In this document: one piece after another, positions 27,215-35,119 of the stretch
How positions within the stretch are numbered: the stretch's first letter is position 1
How the letters are laid out: the number at the start of each line of letters is the position of its first letter
Source of the DNA: Alphaproteobacteria bacterium
GTDB lineage: Bacteria; Pseudomonadota; Alphaproteobacteria; Micavibrionales; UBA2020
Direction: 5' to 3'
Assembly: GCA_025934695.1 (NCBI GenBank)
Contig: JAICWS010000002.1
Span: 706,230 to 770,229 of the forward strand
DNA length: 64,000 nt
Program-made: the position numbers and the translations under genes
The notes under the pieces: model-generated
Databases searched by the model: none
Told to the model about the DNA's origin: nothing
The model's input: only the letters and a program-made list of their open reading frames with translations

Positions 27215-29215
27215 ATGACGGCGAAAACAAACCTCATGAGCGGCAACAGGGCAGAAGCGGCGCAGGACGCGCGCCGCGCCCTGCTCGAGATCATGATGGT
27301 GTCCCGCGAGGCCGACATCCGCGAAGATATCCTCTTCCGCCAGGGGCGCGGCCAGTTCCATGTGTCCAGCTCGGGGCATGAGCCCATGGCGGCGCTGGCT
27401 TCCTTGATGCGCGGCGACGACCTGATTTTCTCCTATTATCGCGACCGCGCCCTGCTGCTGGCGCGCGGCATGCCGCTGCGCGACATGGCGCTCGGCTTTT
27501 TCGCCAAGGCGGGCTCCTGCAGCGGCGGGCGGCAAATGGTCAGCCATTTTTCGGACGCGGCCCTCAACGTTCAGCCGTCTTCGACGCCGACGGGACTGCA
27601 ATGCCTTCCCGCCGCTGGCGCGGCCTGGGGGCTGAAGCGGGCGGGCAATGGCGGCGCCGCTTTTTGCTGCATCGGCGACGCCAGCACGCGGCAGGGCGAG
27701 TTTTTTGAGGCGCTGGCCTTCGCGATCCAGGAAGCCCTTCCGGTGGTGTTTATGGTGGAGGACAATGGCTATGGCATCAGCACGCCGACCGAAGGCATGA
27801 CGCCGCTCAGCCTCGGCATGATACCGCCGGGCGTCCTGCATGTGCTCGACGGCCGGGACGCTTTCGCGCTGGGGGCGCTGGCGGCGCCGGTGGTGGAAAG
27901 AACGCGCGCCGGCGGCGGTCCTTCTGTGCTCTGGATCAAATTCGACCGGCTGACGTCCCATACCGCCTCCGACGACCAGACAAAATACCGCGATATTGCC
28001 GAGCTTTCCGCGATGAAACAGCGGGACCCGCTCAATATCGCGCGCCGCCAGCTGGCCGCGGAGGGCATCGCCGATCTGGATGAGACGGCCGAGCGCATCC
28101 GGGCCGACGTCAAGCGCATCTACCAGGAGGCCGAGCGCGCCGCGGACCCACAACCCGGGCAGGCGGCCGAGAACGTCCTCTCTACGCCCGCGCTTCCCGC
28201 CCGCAGCCATAACCGGGGCGCCGGGGAAGGAACCTGGACCATGGCCGGCGCCATCAATCGGACGCTGAAGGATTTGATGAAAGAAAATTCCCGAGCGCTG
28301 ACGTTCGGCCAGGATATCGAGGACCCGAAGGGCGGCGTTTTCGGGCTCACCAAGGGCCTGTCCACGCTATATCCGGGCCGCGTCGTCAACGCGCCGCTGG
28401 CCGAAGCCACGATTGCCGGACTTGCCGCGGGACTCCCGGCGGCGGGGTTCCTGCCGATTTTCGAGCTCCAGTTTATCGATTTCATGGGCCCCGCCTTCCA
28501 CCAGCTCGTCAACAACATCGCGACCATCCGCTGGCGCAGCAACGGCGCGTTTAAATGTCCCGCCGTGATCTATGCACCCTGCGGCGGCTATGTCGGTGGC
28601 GGCCCCTGGCACAGCCAGACCGGCGAAAGCTGGCTCGCGCATGCGCCGGGGCTGAAGGTCTTCATGCCCGGCAACGCCAATGACGCTGCGCACCTTCTCC
28701 ATGCCGCGGCGCACGGCGAGGATCCGGCCATTCTGCTGCTGCCCAAGAACCAGTTCCAGACCGCAGTACCCTGCGAGGCGGAAACGCGCCTCTATCCGGA
28801 GCGCGCGCGCCTGCGCCGCGAGGGCGGCCATATCAGCCTCATCGCCTGGGGCAATTGCGTGGAACTGGCGATGCAAGCGGCCGAACGGCTTGGTCGGGAG
28901 GGCGTGGGCGCCGATGTCCTGGACCTCTGCTCGCTCGTTCCCTGCGACTGGCAGGCGCTGCATGCCTCGGTGCGTAAGACGGGACGGCTGGTCGTCATTC
29001 AGGAAGATAACCGCACATGCAGTTTCGGCCAGTCCATCATCTCAGGCATCTGCGGCGACAAGGCGACATGGGAACGACTTTATGCGCCGCCGCAGCTTGT
29101 CAGCCGTGCGGATGCGCATATCGGCTTCAGCCGCGTGCTGGAAGGCGCGATCCTGCCGAATGTCGAAAAGATTTTACAAGCCGTGCATGTCACCCTGGGG
29201 CAGGCCGATGATTGA
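27215..29215 (+). CDS. Fused alpha-beta E1 of a 2-oxoacid dehydrogenase complex
   Basis: A 666-residue thiamine-diphosphate enzyme in which the E1-alpha and E1-beta chains, usually separate, are one polypeptide. The alpha half (about 20-320) has YYRDRALLLARGM and the ThDP motif GDASTRQGEFFEA...DNGYGIS. The beta half (about 340-660) has FGQDIEDPKGGVFGLTKGL, PLAEATIAGLAAGLPAAG, YVGGGPWHSQ and the C-terminal RLVVIQEDNRTCSFGQ. It decarboxylates a 2-oxoacid and passes the acyl group to lipoyl-E2. Substrate could be pyruvate, branched-chain or another 2-oxoacid. It follows the small gene by 25 bases and overlaps E2 by 8 bases. No E3 gene is nearby. Confidence 0.88.
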   Translation: MTAKTNLMSGNRAEAAQDARRALLEIMMVSREADIREDILFRQGRGQFHVSSSGHEPMAALASLMRGDDLIFSYYRDRALLLARGMPLRDMALGFFAKAGSCSGGRQMVSHFSDAALNVQPSSTPTGLQCLPAAGAAWGLKRAGNGGAAFCCIGDASTRQGEFFEALAFAIQEALPVVFMVEDNGYGISTPTEGMTPLSLGMIPPGVLHVLDGRDAFALGALAAPVVERTRAGGGPSVLWIKFDRLTSHTASDDQTKYRDIAELSAMKQRDPLNIARRQLAAEGIADLDETAERIRADVKRIYQEAERAADPQPGQAAENVLSTPALPARSHNRGAGEGTWTMAGAINRTLKDLMKENSRALTFGQDIEDPKGGVFGLTKGLSTLYPGRVVNAPLAEATIAGLAAGLPAAGFLPIFELQFIDFMGPAFHQLVNNIATIRWRSNGAFKCPAVIYAPCGGYVGGGPWHSQTGESWLAHAPGLKVFMPGNANDAAHLLHAAAHGEDPAILLLPKNQFQTAVPCEAETRLYPERARLRREGGHISLIAWGNCVELAMQAAERLGREGVGADVLDLCSLVPCDWQALHASVRKTGRLVVIQEDNRTCSFGQSIISGICGDKATWERLYAPPQLVSRADAHIGFSRVLEGAILPNVEKILQAVHVTLGQADD

Positions 29216-30200
29216 GAATTTCCAGGTCCGGGTGCCGCAGATGGGCGAGGGGCTGCAGTTCGCGACCGTCGTGCGCGTGCTGAAAGGACTGGGTGAATGG
29301 GCGGCGGAGGATGATGACGTCGTCGAAGTCGAGACGGAAAAAGCCATTCTCGGCATCTCGACGCCGGTCGCGGGCACGGTGTGCGGCGTATCTTGCCGGC
29401 CCGGCGACAAGGTCCATGTCGGCGACCTATTACTGGAGATCGGCGCGAAGAAGGCCCATCCCCTGCGATCGACGCAGGTGCGTAAGGGAGATGCCGCCGC
29501 GATAGGCGCACCCCGGCGCACGCTGCCCGAAAAGCAGCTGACGCTGATCCGCCATATGAATGAATCGCGTGACATCGTGATCCCGGCGAGCATGGAATTC
29601 GCCGTCGACTGGACCCCCATCGACACGATCAAGCGCACGGGCCGCGCCATGGGCGACGGGGTGCCTTCCGCCACCGAAATCATCGGTTGGGCGGCGGCGC
29701 GTGCCATGCAGCGCCACGAAAAGTTCCGCGCCCGCCTGTCTCCTGCCAATGAGCTGCATATTTCCGCCGAAAGCCATATCGGAATCGCGGTGGCGGCGGA
29801 CGACGACGTTATCGACATGCGCGTCGCGGCCATCGGCGCGCATGACGGCTGGCCAGTTGCCTGTGACAGGATCCGCCGCGCTTTGAGCGGCGACAGTACC
29901 GCCGGCACCTATCATTCGCTGGCGATCAGCGATATGTCGTCGCTGCAGATTACACGCGCCCTGCCTGTCGTTGTTTATCCGGCCGTCGCGACCCTGTTCG
30001 TGGGCGCGCCGGGGCGCGGCGGGGGCGCAGGCAGGTCCAGCGCTTTCGTGCTCACCTTCGACCACCGGGTGATGAATGGCGTCTATGCCGCGGGGTTCCT
30101 GAAATCCGTCGATGCGGGTCTCCGGCACCTGGCGAGCGAAATATCCACTCCTGAAAGGATGAAAGAAAATGCCGCGGCTGTCGCGAAAACCGGCACCTAA
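29208..30200 (+). CDS. Short E2 (lipoyl + acyltransferase domains) with altered catalytic motif
   Basis: A 330-residue dihydrolipoamide acyltransferase-like protein. Residues 1-80 are a lipoyl domain with the lipoylated K45 in VETEKA. Residues ~105-320 are a catalytic (CAT-like) domain. The linker has no visible peripheral-subunit-binding domain, which normally docks E1/E3. The active-site motif DHRxxDG reads DHRVMNG: H286 is kept but the Asp is N290. ATG 29208 overlaps the E1 stop by 8 bases; the frame is open far upstream inside E1. It may form acyl-CoA with the fused E1; reduced activity is possible because of the Asn. Confidence 0.85.
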   Translation: MIENFQVRVPQMGEGLQFATVVRVLKGLGEWAAEDDDVVEVETEKAILGISTPVAGTVCGVSCRPGDKVHVGDLLLEIGAKKAHPLRSTQVRKGDAAAIGAPRRTLPEKQLTLIRHMNESRDIVIPASMEFAVDWTPIDTIKRTGRAMGDGVPSATEIIGWAAARAMQRHEKFRARLSPANELHISAESHIGIAVAADDDVIDMRVAAIGAHDGWPVACDRIRRALSGDSTAGTYHSLAISDMSSLQITRALPVVVYPAVATLFVGAPGRGGGAGRSSAFVLTFDHRVMNGVYAAGFLKSVDAGLRHLASEISTPERMKENAAAVAKTGT

Positions 30201-30501
30201 AGTTGACGACAGGGCAGCGGAACGCGCCGATGCCTGGCTTGTGGCCGGAAACATCCGCATCCACGGGCGGCGCACAAGCGTGCGGCTCGAGCCCGAGATG
30301 TGGAGCGCGCTTCACGAAGTCGCCGAACTCGAGGACATGAAGATCCATGACGTCTGCAGCGCCGTCGACGACTGCCGCGCGGACGGCGAGTCCTTCTCGA
30401 GCGCGTTGCGCGTTTTCCTGCTGCAGTACTACCGCGGCGCGGCGACGGGCGCGCGCAAGCCACCGGGACTTCAAAAATCCGCCCGCGATCGGGACAGCTG
30501 A
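30169..30501 (+). CDS. Ribbon-helix-helix (RHH_4 type) protein
   Basis: A 110-residue protein with a predicted ribbon-helix-helix fold: the strand GRRTSVRLEPEMWSALHEVA, then helices around EDMKIHDVCSAVDD and FSSALRVFLLQYYR. This pattern matches the RHH_4 family common in alphaproteobacteria, usually single-domain putative DNA-binding proteins. Its first 32 bases overlap the end of E2; GAAAGG is upstream of the ATG. A basic Arg/Lys-rich tail follows the domain. It could regulate the signal/dehydrogenase operon, but RHH_4 proteins are poorly characterised. Confidence 0.75.
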   Translation: MPRLSRKPAPKVDDRAAERADAWLVAGNIRIHGRRTSVRLEPEMWSALHEVAELEDMKIHDVCSAVDDCRADGESFSSALRVFLLQYYRGAATGARKPPGLQKSARDRDS

Positions 30502-30512
30502 AAGGAAGCGAC

Positions 30513-30896
30513 ATGAGCGGCGACAAGGTCGGTATTCTCGTGATTTCGGAAGATCGCGCTCTGCGCAAGGAACTGCGCACGAGTCTCGAAGCCTGCGGCT
30601 TCACCATTACCGAGGCCTTGGCCAGCGCGGACGGGCTGCAGACGCTCGATGACGGATTCCACGCGCATATCGTCGTGACCGACATGCCGCCCGGCGACAT
30701 CCGCCGTTTCCACGCTGACGTCCTGAAGCGCGGCGGCGACTGGCTGCGCATGGTATCGCTGACCGATATGGCGCTGGCGGGGCTGGAACTGGTGTTCACC
30801 CGGCCCTGGCATTACATGTTTTTTGAAAACGCTATGCAGGGCATGATGCGCGGAGTCGGTCCCATGGGCGCCGATCGCGGGCATCCCGCCCATTAG
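30513..30896 (+). CDS. Degenerate single-domain response-regulator receiver protein
   Basis: A 127-residue stand-alone receiver (CheY-like) domain with no output domain. The acidic pair E13/D14 and the phospho-acceptor D57 (in IVVTDMPPGD) are present, and a Ser-Leu-Thr follows strand 4. The invariant Lys of the KPF motif is replaced by Arg (FTRPWHY). The last ~25 residues are Gly/Met/His-rich. AAAGGAAG lies before the ATG, 11 bases after the RHH stop. It is probably the last gene of the operon starting at the acyl-HSL synthase. Lack of the Lys suggests altered or no phosphorylation switching. Confidence 0.7.
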   Translation: MSGDKVGILVISEDRALRKELRTSLEACGFTITEALASADGLQTLDDGFHAHIVVTDMPPGDIRRFHADVLKRGGDWLRMVSLTDMALAGLELVFTRPWHYMFFENAMQGMMRGVGPMGADRGHPAH

Positions 30897-30998
30897 GATT
30901 TGCGCCCACCCTTTTTCCGGAAAAACTGCAGACATATCCATAACCCGCATTAACCAATTGATATGCGCTGGTGCCGTATCATGATCGCGGGGAGATGC

Positions 30999-32645
30999 AT
31001 GCCGGTCGTCTATATCCTCATTTCTGTTTTCGTTTTTTCGCTCTGGGCGCTGATGGCGGCGCTCGGCATCGAGCAGATTAACATCTGGGAATTCATTTTC
31101 TGGATCGAGCTGATCACCTGGGTGACTTCGGTTGTCCTGCTGAAGATCTCGACGCTCGGCAAGAACATCCGCTATAAAAAGCTGCGCGACCTCAACTTTC
31201 GCGAGGTGCTGGAGTTCAGCGCCTCGGGCTTCACGCTGATCGTGGCGCAGGCGACGCTGCTGATGTCGTTCCGTTACATGCAGAAGGCGGGCGCCATGAT
31301 CGTCTACGAAGTCTGGCCGATCCTGGCCATGTTCGTGACGCCGCTGTTCGTGGCGCGTGCATGGGAGCGTGTCAAGTTCAAGGACTTCGGCTATTCCCTG
31401 CTCGCGTTGCTGGGCGTCGCGATGATTCTGCTGCCTGAAAAGAATGAACCTTTCTTCGCAGGCGATGGCGCGCTGCGCTATGTCACCCTGCTGCTGCCGC
31501 TCATCGGCGGTATCTTCAACGCGCTGACGTCGTCGCTGAACGTGCGGCTGTCGCATGCGACGGACCTTAAGGACCATCCGTTCATTGCGGTGATGGCGGC
31601 GCAGGCCAAATATGGGCTGTTCGCGCTTGGCTTCGCGGCGGTTGGCCTTGTCTTCAACAAGGTCCGTGGCGGCGCGCCCAGCCATTACACGCTTTATAAC
31701 GTTGCCGCGCTGTTTTTTATCAGCATTGTCATCTACATGGTCGGCCGCCTCACCTGGGCTGCGGGACTGCTCGGCGCGTCGAACGCGAATATCACCGTGC
31801 TCTGGTATCTGACGCCGGTGCTGACCGTCGCCTGGCTGTGGCTCGCGGGCCAGTCGGCGGTGACCGCGCCGATCGTCATTGGTTCCTGCTTCATCATCAG
31901 CGCGAATATGCTGATGTCGGTGAAGGCGGACGAGCGCATCGCCTACCCGGCCACGATCCTGACGCTTCTCGCCACCGGCATTTACGCCCGCTTTATTCCC
32001 GGATTGTCGATGGGAGATTATTACCAGGCGATCTCCGTCCCGCTCATCTTCTACGCCATCATCGTCGCTTTCCTGATGGACCGCCTGATCCGCCGCGACA
32101 CTTTCGAGGAAGGACTAGTGGTCGAGATCATCCGGCACATCGGGCTGCGCGGGCCGAAGTCCAAGAAAAAGCAGAAGGAGCTGGTTGACGAAGTCGCGGC
32201 CATCGTGCGCACCGACGAAGCCAGGGGCATCGACGCGCATTACCGTTCCCTGCGCAACGCGGGGCATGAATTCCTGGACGAGATCAGCGACAAGCTCGAC
32301 GCCCTCGCCCTCTCCCGCATCCAGGGGGCGAGTTTCGGCGAGATGCTGGTGCTTTCCCTCGTCGGCACGCTGACCGTGGCGACGACGGTGGTTTTCCGCC
32401 CCGTCGATTTCGTCGCGGATTGTTTTTCCGTCGTGCTGTCGGCGGCGCTCGTGTTCATTTACTTCACCGTGATCGACCTGATCACGCAGCGCAGCGATTT
32501 CTTCCTTGAAGTCGACGAGGACGGGAAATTCCACCTCTCGCCGCAGGCCCTGCGTTCGCACCGGGGCGAGATCGTTCTGTCTGCCGTGCTGATCTTCGTC
32601 ATCATCGCCGCAATGGTTGGCGTCATGTGGTTCAAGTATAAGTAA
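30999..32645 (+). CDS. DMT/EamA-like membrane protein with extra C-terminal domain
   Basis: A 548-residue multi-pass membrane protein. The first ~345 residues have about ten hydrophobic helices arranged like two EamA-type (drug/metabolite transporter) repeats: FSASGFTLIVAQATLLMSF, YMQKAGAMIVYEVWPILAMF and GASNANITVLWYLTPVLTVAW are typical. A charged helical linker (about 375-430) follows, then three more helices with a short soluble loop. EamA proteins normally end near 300 residues, so the C-terminal ~200 residues are an addition. ATG 30999 is preferred because GGGGAG lies 4 nt upstream and the protein then begins directly with a membrane helix. Substrate unknown. Confidence 0.78.
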   Translation: MPVVYILISVFVFSLWALMAALGIEQINIWEFIFWIELITWVTSVVLLKISTLGKNIRYKKLRDLNFREVLEFSASGFTLIVAQATLLMSFRYMQKAGAMIVYEVWPILAMFVTPLFVARAWERVKFKDFGYSLLALLGVAMILLPEKNEPFFAGDGALRYVTLLLPLIGGIFNALTSSLNVRLSHATDLKDHPFIAVMAAQAKYGLFALGFAAVGLVFNKVRGGAPSHYTLYNVAALFFISIVIYMVGRLTWAAGLLGASNANITVLWYLTPVLTVAWLWLAGQSAVTAPIVIGSCFIISANMLMSVKADERIAYPATILTLLATGIYARFIPGLSMGDYYQAISVPLIFYAIIVAFLMDRLIRRDTFEEGLVVEIIRHIGLRGPKSKKKQKELVDEVAAIVRTDEARGIDAHYRSLRNAGHEFLDEISDKLDALALSRIQGASFGEMLVLSLVGTLTVATTVVFRPVDFVADCFSVVLSAALVFIYFTVIDLITQRSDFFLEVDEDGKFHLSPQALRSHRGEIVLSAVLIFVIIAAMVGVMWFKYK

Positions 32646-32818
32646 GCGGATTTCGTAAAAACGCCCGCTGCCCACGAGGATGAATTTTCCCTTAATGGGG
32701 ATGTGCTGCATTGCAAAAAAATTTTCGCGCGGCGACACAGTTTGCTGCTATTCTCGACGTCAGGCCGCCCCATATTTTTTACATACATTCTGATCGCGCC
32801 GGCCCGAAGGAGAAACCC

Positions 32819-33619
32819 ATGAAAGAATCCGACGTTCTCGCGCTGCCCTCGATGCCGCTCGCCTCGCCGAGCTATCCGAAAGGTCCCTACCGCTTCCTCA
32901 ACCGCGAATATTTCATCATCACCTATGAGTCGGATCCTGATGCGATCCGTGCGCAGCTGCCCGAGCCACTGGAACCCGACGGATCGAACACCGTCATGTA
33001 CGAATTCATCAAGATGCCTGACTCCTCCGGTTTCGGCGACTACCAGGAAAGCGGCATCGTCATCCCGGCGAAGTTCAAGGACGAAAAGGTGAATTTCACC
33101 TCACAGATGTACCTCGACGACGAGGCGCCTATTTCCGGCGGCCGCGAGATCTGGGGCTTTCCCAAGAAATTCGCCAAGCCGCAGCTCATTACGCATGAAG
33201 ACACGCTGACCGGCTCGCTGTTCTATGCCGAGGAACGCGTGGCGCTCGGCACCATGCGCTACAAGCAGGAAAACCTCACCTACGACCTGAGGGGCGAAAC
33301 AGCCGTCACCAGCTCGATCAAGGAGCTGCAGACGAAGATGGGGAAGACGCAAGTGAACCTCAAGTTCATCCCAGACGTGGACGGCACGCCGGCCATCGCA
33401 CAACTCGTCGCCTATAACATGGTGGATATCAACGTGAAGGGCGCCTGGTCAGGCCCGGCGCGCCTGCATTTAGTCCCGCACGTCAATGCGCCGGTCGCCG
33501 ATCTGCCGGTCAAACGTGTCGTCGGCGGCATGCACTTTATCGCCGACCTGACGCTGCCCTATGGCCGGGTGATGTACGACTATCTCGAAAAGGCGGAAGC
33601 CAAGCGCAAAGTCGCCTGA
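32819..33619 (+). CDS. adc: Acetoacetate decarboxylase family protein
   Basis: A 266-residue protein of the Adc family, which decarboxylates acetoacetate to acetone and CO2 through a Schiff base. The catalytic-lysine region GGREIWGFPKKFAKP is intact, with the Schiff-base Lys at K116 and its partner K117. The MYLDDEAP segment before it is conserved. ATG 32819 has AAGGAG 6 nt upstream. It may work in ketone-body or polyhydroxybutyrate carbon overflow. The ndh gene follows after 3 bases, so both are one transcript. About 170 bases upstream carry no gene. Confidence 0.87.
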   Translation: MKESDVLALPSMPLASPSYPKGPYRFLNREYFIITYESDPDAIRAQLPEPLEPDGSNTVMYEFIKMPDSSGFGDYQESGIVIPAKFKDEKVNFTSQMYLDDEAPISGGREIWGFPKKFAKPQLITHEDTLTGSLFYAEERVALGTMRYKQENLTYDLRGETAVTSSIKELQTKMGKTQVNLKFIPDVDGTPAIAQLVAYNMVDINVKGAWSGPARLHLVPHVNAPVADLPVKRVVGGMHFIADLTLPYGRVMYDYLEKAEAKRKVA

Positions 33620-33622
33620 TCC

Positions 33623-34924
33623 ATGAATAAGCCGGATGAACAAGGGCCCGCCGCGCAGGCGGGCCCGCTTCCGCGCGTCATCATCGTCGGCGCGGGTTTC
33701 GGTGGCCTGGCGGCGGCGCAAGCGCTGTCGCGCGCGAAGACGGAGGTCACTGTCATTGACCGGCACAATTATCACCTGTTCCAGCCTTTGCTCTATCAGG
33801 TGGCGACGGCGGCCTTGTCGCCCGCCGATATTGCCTGGCCGATCCGGCATATCCTGAAAACGCAGAAGAACACGGTAGTGCTGCTCGACGCCGTCAGCGG
33901 CATCGACCGGAAGACGCGCATGGTGCGCACGGACGGCGGGCGCAGCCTCCCTTATGACTACCTGATCCTCGCAACCGGCGCACAGCATAGTTATTTCGGC
34001 CATGACGATTGGGAAAAGAACGCGCCCGGCCTCAAAACCGTCTCCGACGCCACTTCTCTGCGGCAGAAAATATTGCTGGCCTTCGAGCGGGCGGAAGGGG
34101 AGAGCGATCTCCAAAAGCGGGCGGCGCTACTCACCTTCGTCATTGTGGGCGCCGGGCAAACGGGCGTGGAAATGGCAGGCGCCATCGCCGAACTCGCGCG
34201 GCATTCCATCGTCGATGACTTCAGACATATCGAACCCGGCTCGTCGCGCATTCTGCTGGTGGAGGCGGGACCGCGCATTTTACCGGCGCTGGAGGAAAAA
34301 CTCGCCGCCAAGGCGCAACAGACGCTGGAGAAAATGGGCGTCGAGATGATGCTGAAGGCGCGCGTGGATAATGTCGACGACGGCGGCGTGTCCGTGGGCG
34401 GCCAGCATATCGCCGCCAAAACGGTGATCTGGGCCGCCGGGGTCAAGGCCTCCCCGGTTGCGGAATGGCTGGGCGTGCAGGCCGACAAATCGGGCCGCGT
34501 CAGCGTGGACCAAAACCTGAATATCGCGGGCGACGACCGCATCTTCATTATCGGCGACGCGGCGTCCTTCACGCCGGATAAGGCCGCGCACCCGCTGCCC
34601 GGCGTTGCGGCGGTGGCGAAGCAAATGGGCGCCTATGCGGGCAAGCGCATCCGTGCCGCCATCGAGAGCGGCAAGATTCCCGGCCCGTTCCATTACAAAG
34701 ATGTTGGCACCGTCGCCGCCATCGGCCGGAACCATGCTATCGTCGTGCTGCCGCACCTGAAGGTCAGCGGGCTGATCGGCTGGCTGATGTGGAGCGCGTC
34801 GCACATTTTCTTCCTGATCGGGCTGCGCAACCGGATGTTCGTGGCGCTTACCTGGCTGTGGCAATATGTGACCTGGCAGCGCGGCGCGCGGCTGATCACG
34901 ACCGAAAATCCGCACCAGGAATGA
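33623..34924 (+). CDS. ndh: Type II NADH:quinone oxidoreductase
   Basis: A 433-residue FAD/NAD(P)H-binding membrane-associated dehydrogenase that passes electrons from NADH to quinone without proton pumping. The FAD-binding GxGxxG lies at VIIVGAGFGGLAAA and is followed by NYHLFQPLLYQVATAALSP, a strong NDH-2 signature. The NAD-binding GxGxxG is in FVIVGAGQTGVEMAGAI, and the FAD C-motif is IFIIGDAASF. A C-terminal amphipathic/hydrophobic region (LIGWLMWSASHIFFLIGLRN) anchors it to the membrane. It lies 3 bases after adc and has no own ribosome site, suggesting coupled translation. Confidence 0.92.
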   Translation: MNKPDEQGPAAQAGPLPRVIIVGAGFGGLAAAQALSRAKTEVTVIDRHNYHLFQPLLYQVATAALSPADIAWPIRHILKTQKNTVVLLDAVSGIDRKTRMVRTDGGRSLPYDYLILATGAQHSYFGHDDWEKNAPGLKTVSDATSLRQKILLAFERAEGESDLQKRAALLTFVIVGAGQTGVEMAGAIAELARHSIVDDFRHIEPGSSRILLVEAGPRILPALEEKLAAKAQQTLEKMGVEMMLKARVDNVDDGGVSVGGQHIAAKTVIWAAGVKASPVAEWLGVQADKSGRVSVDQNLNIAGDDRIFIIGDAASFTPDKAAHPLPGVAAVAKQMGAYAGKRIRAAIESGKIPGPFHYKDVGTVAAIGRNHAIVVLPHLKVSGLIGWLMWSASHIFFLIGLRNRMFVALTWLWQYVTWQRGARLITTENPHQE

Positions 34925-35026
34925 CAATGATTATGGAATATAATGAGCGTCTTTGCATCCGGCGCTAAGATCCCAATTCTCTGGAATAAACTCCTTTTTC
35001 TTGAGCCGCTGGTTACGAAAAACCAG

Positions 35027-35054
35027 TTGACTGTCCATAACCTCGCTTTATCCT
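35027..35054 (+). promoter_or_regulatory. Possible sigma-70 promoter of the SDF-like gene
   Basis: TTGACT (35027-35032), 16 bases, TATCCT (35049-35054). Predicted start near 35061, about 60 bases before ATG 35120. A 6-bp hairpin (CTGGTT 35009-35014 with AACCAG 35021-35026) stands just upstream. Confidence 0.4.
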
Positions 35055-35119
35055 GTCAGCATTATAAAAAGACTATTCAACGAATAATTCGATCGCCCGT
35101 AGGCCAGAGGGATGTTGGC

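Noticed and set aside
28680..29207. N-terminal 176-codon extension of the E2 frame
   Set aside because: It overlaps the C-terminal half of E1 in another frame, and the lipoyl domain begins exactly at ATG 29208.
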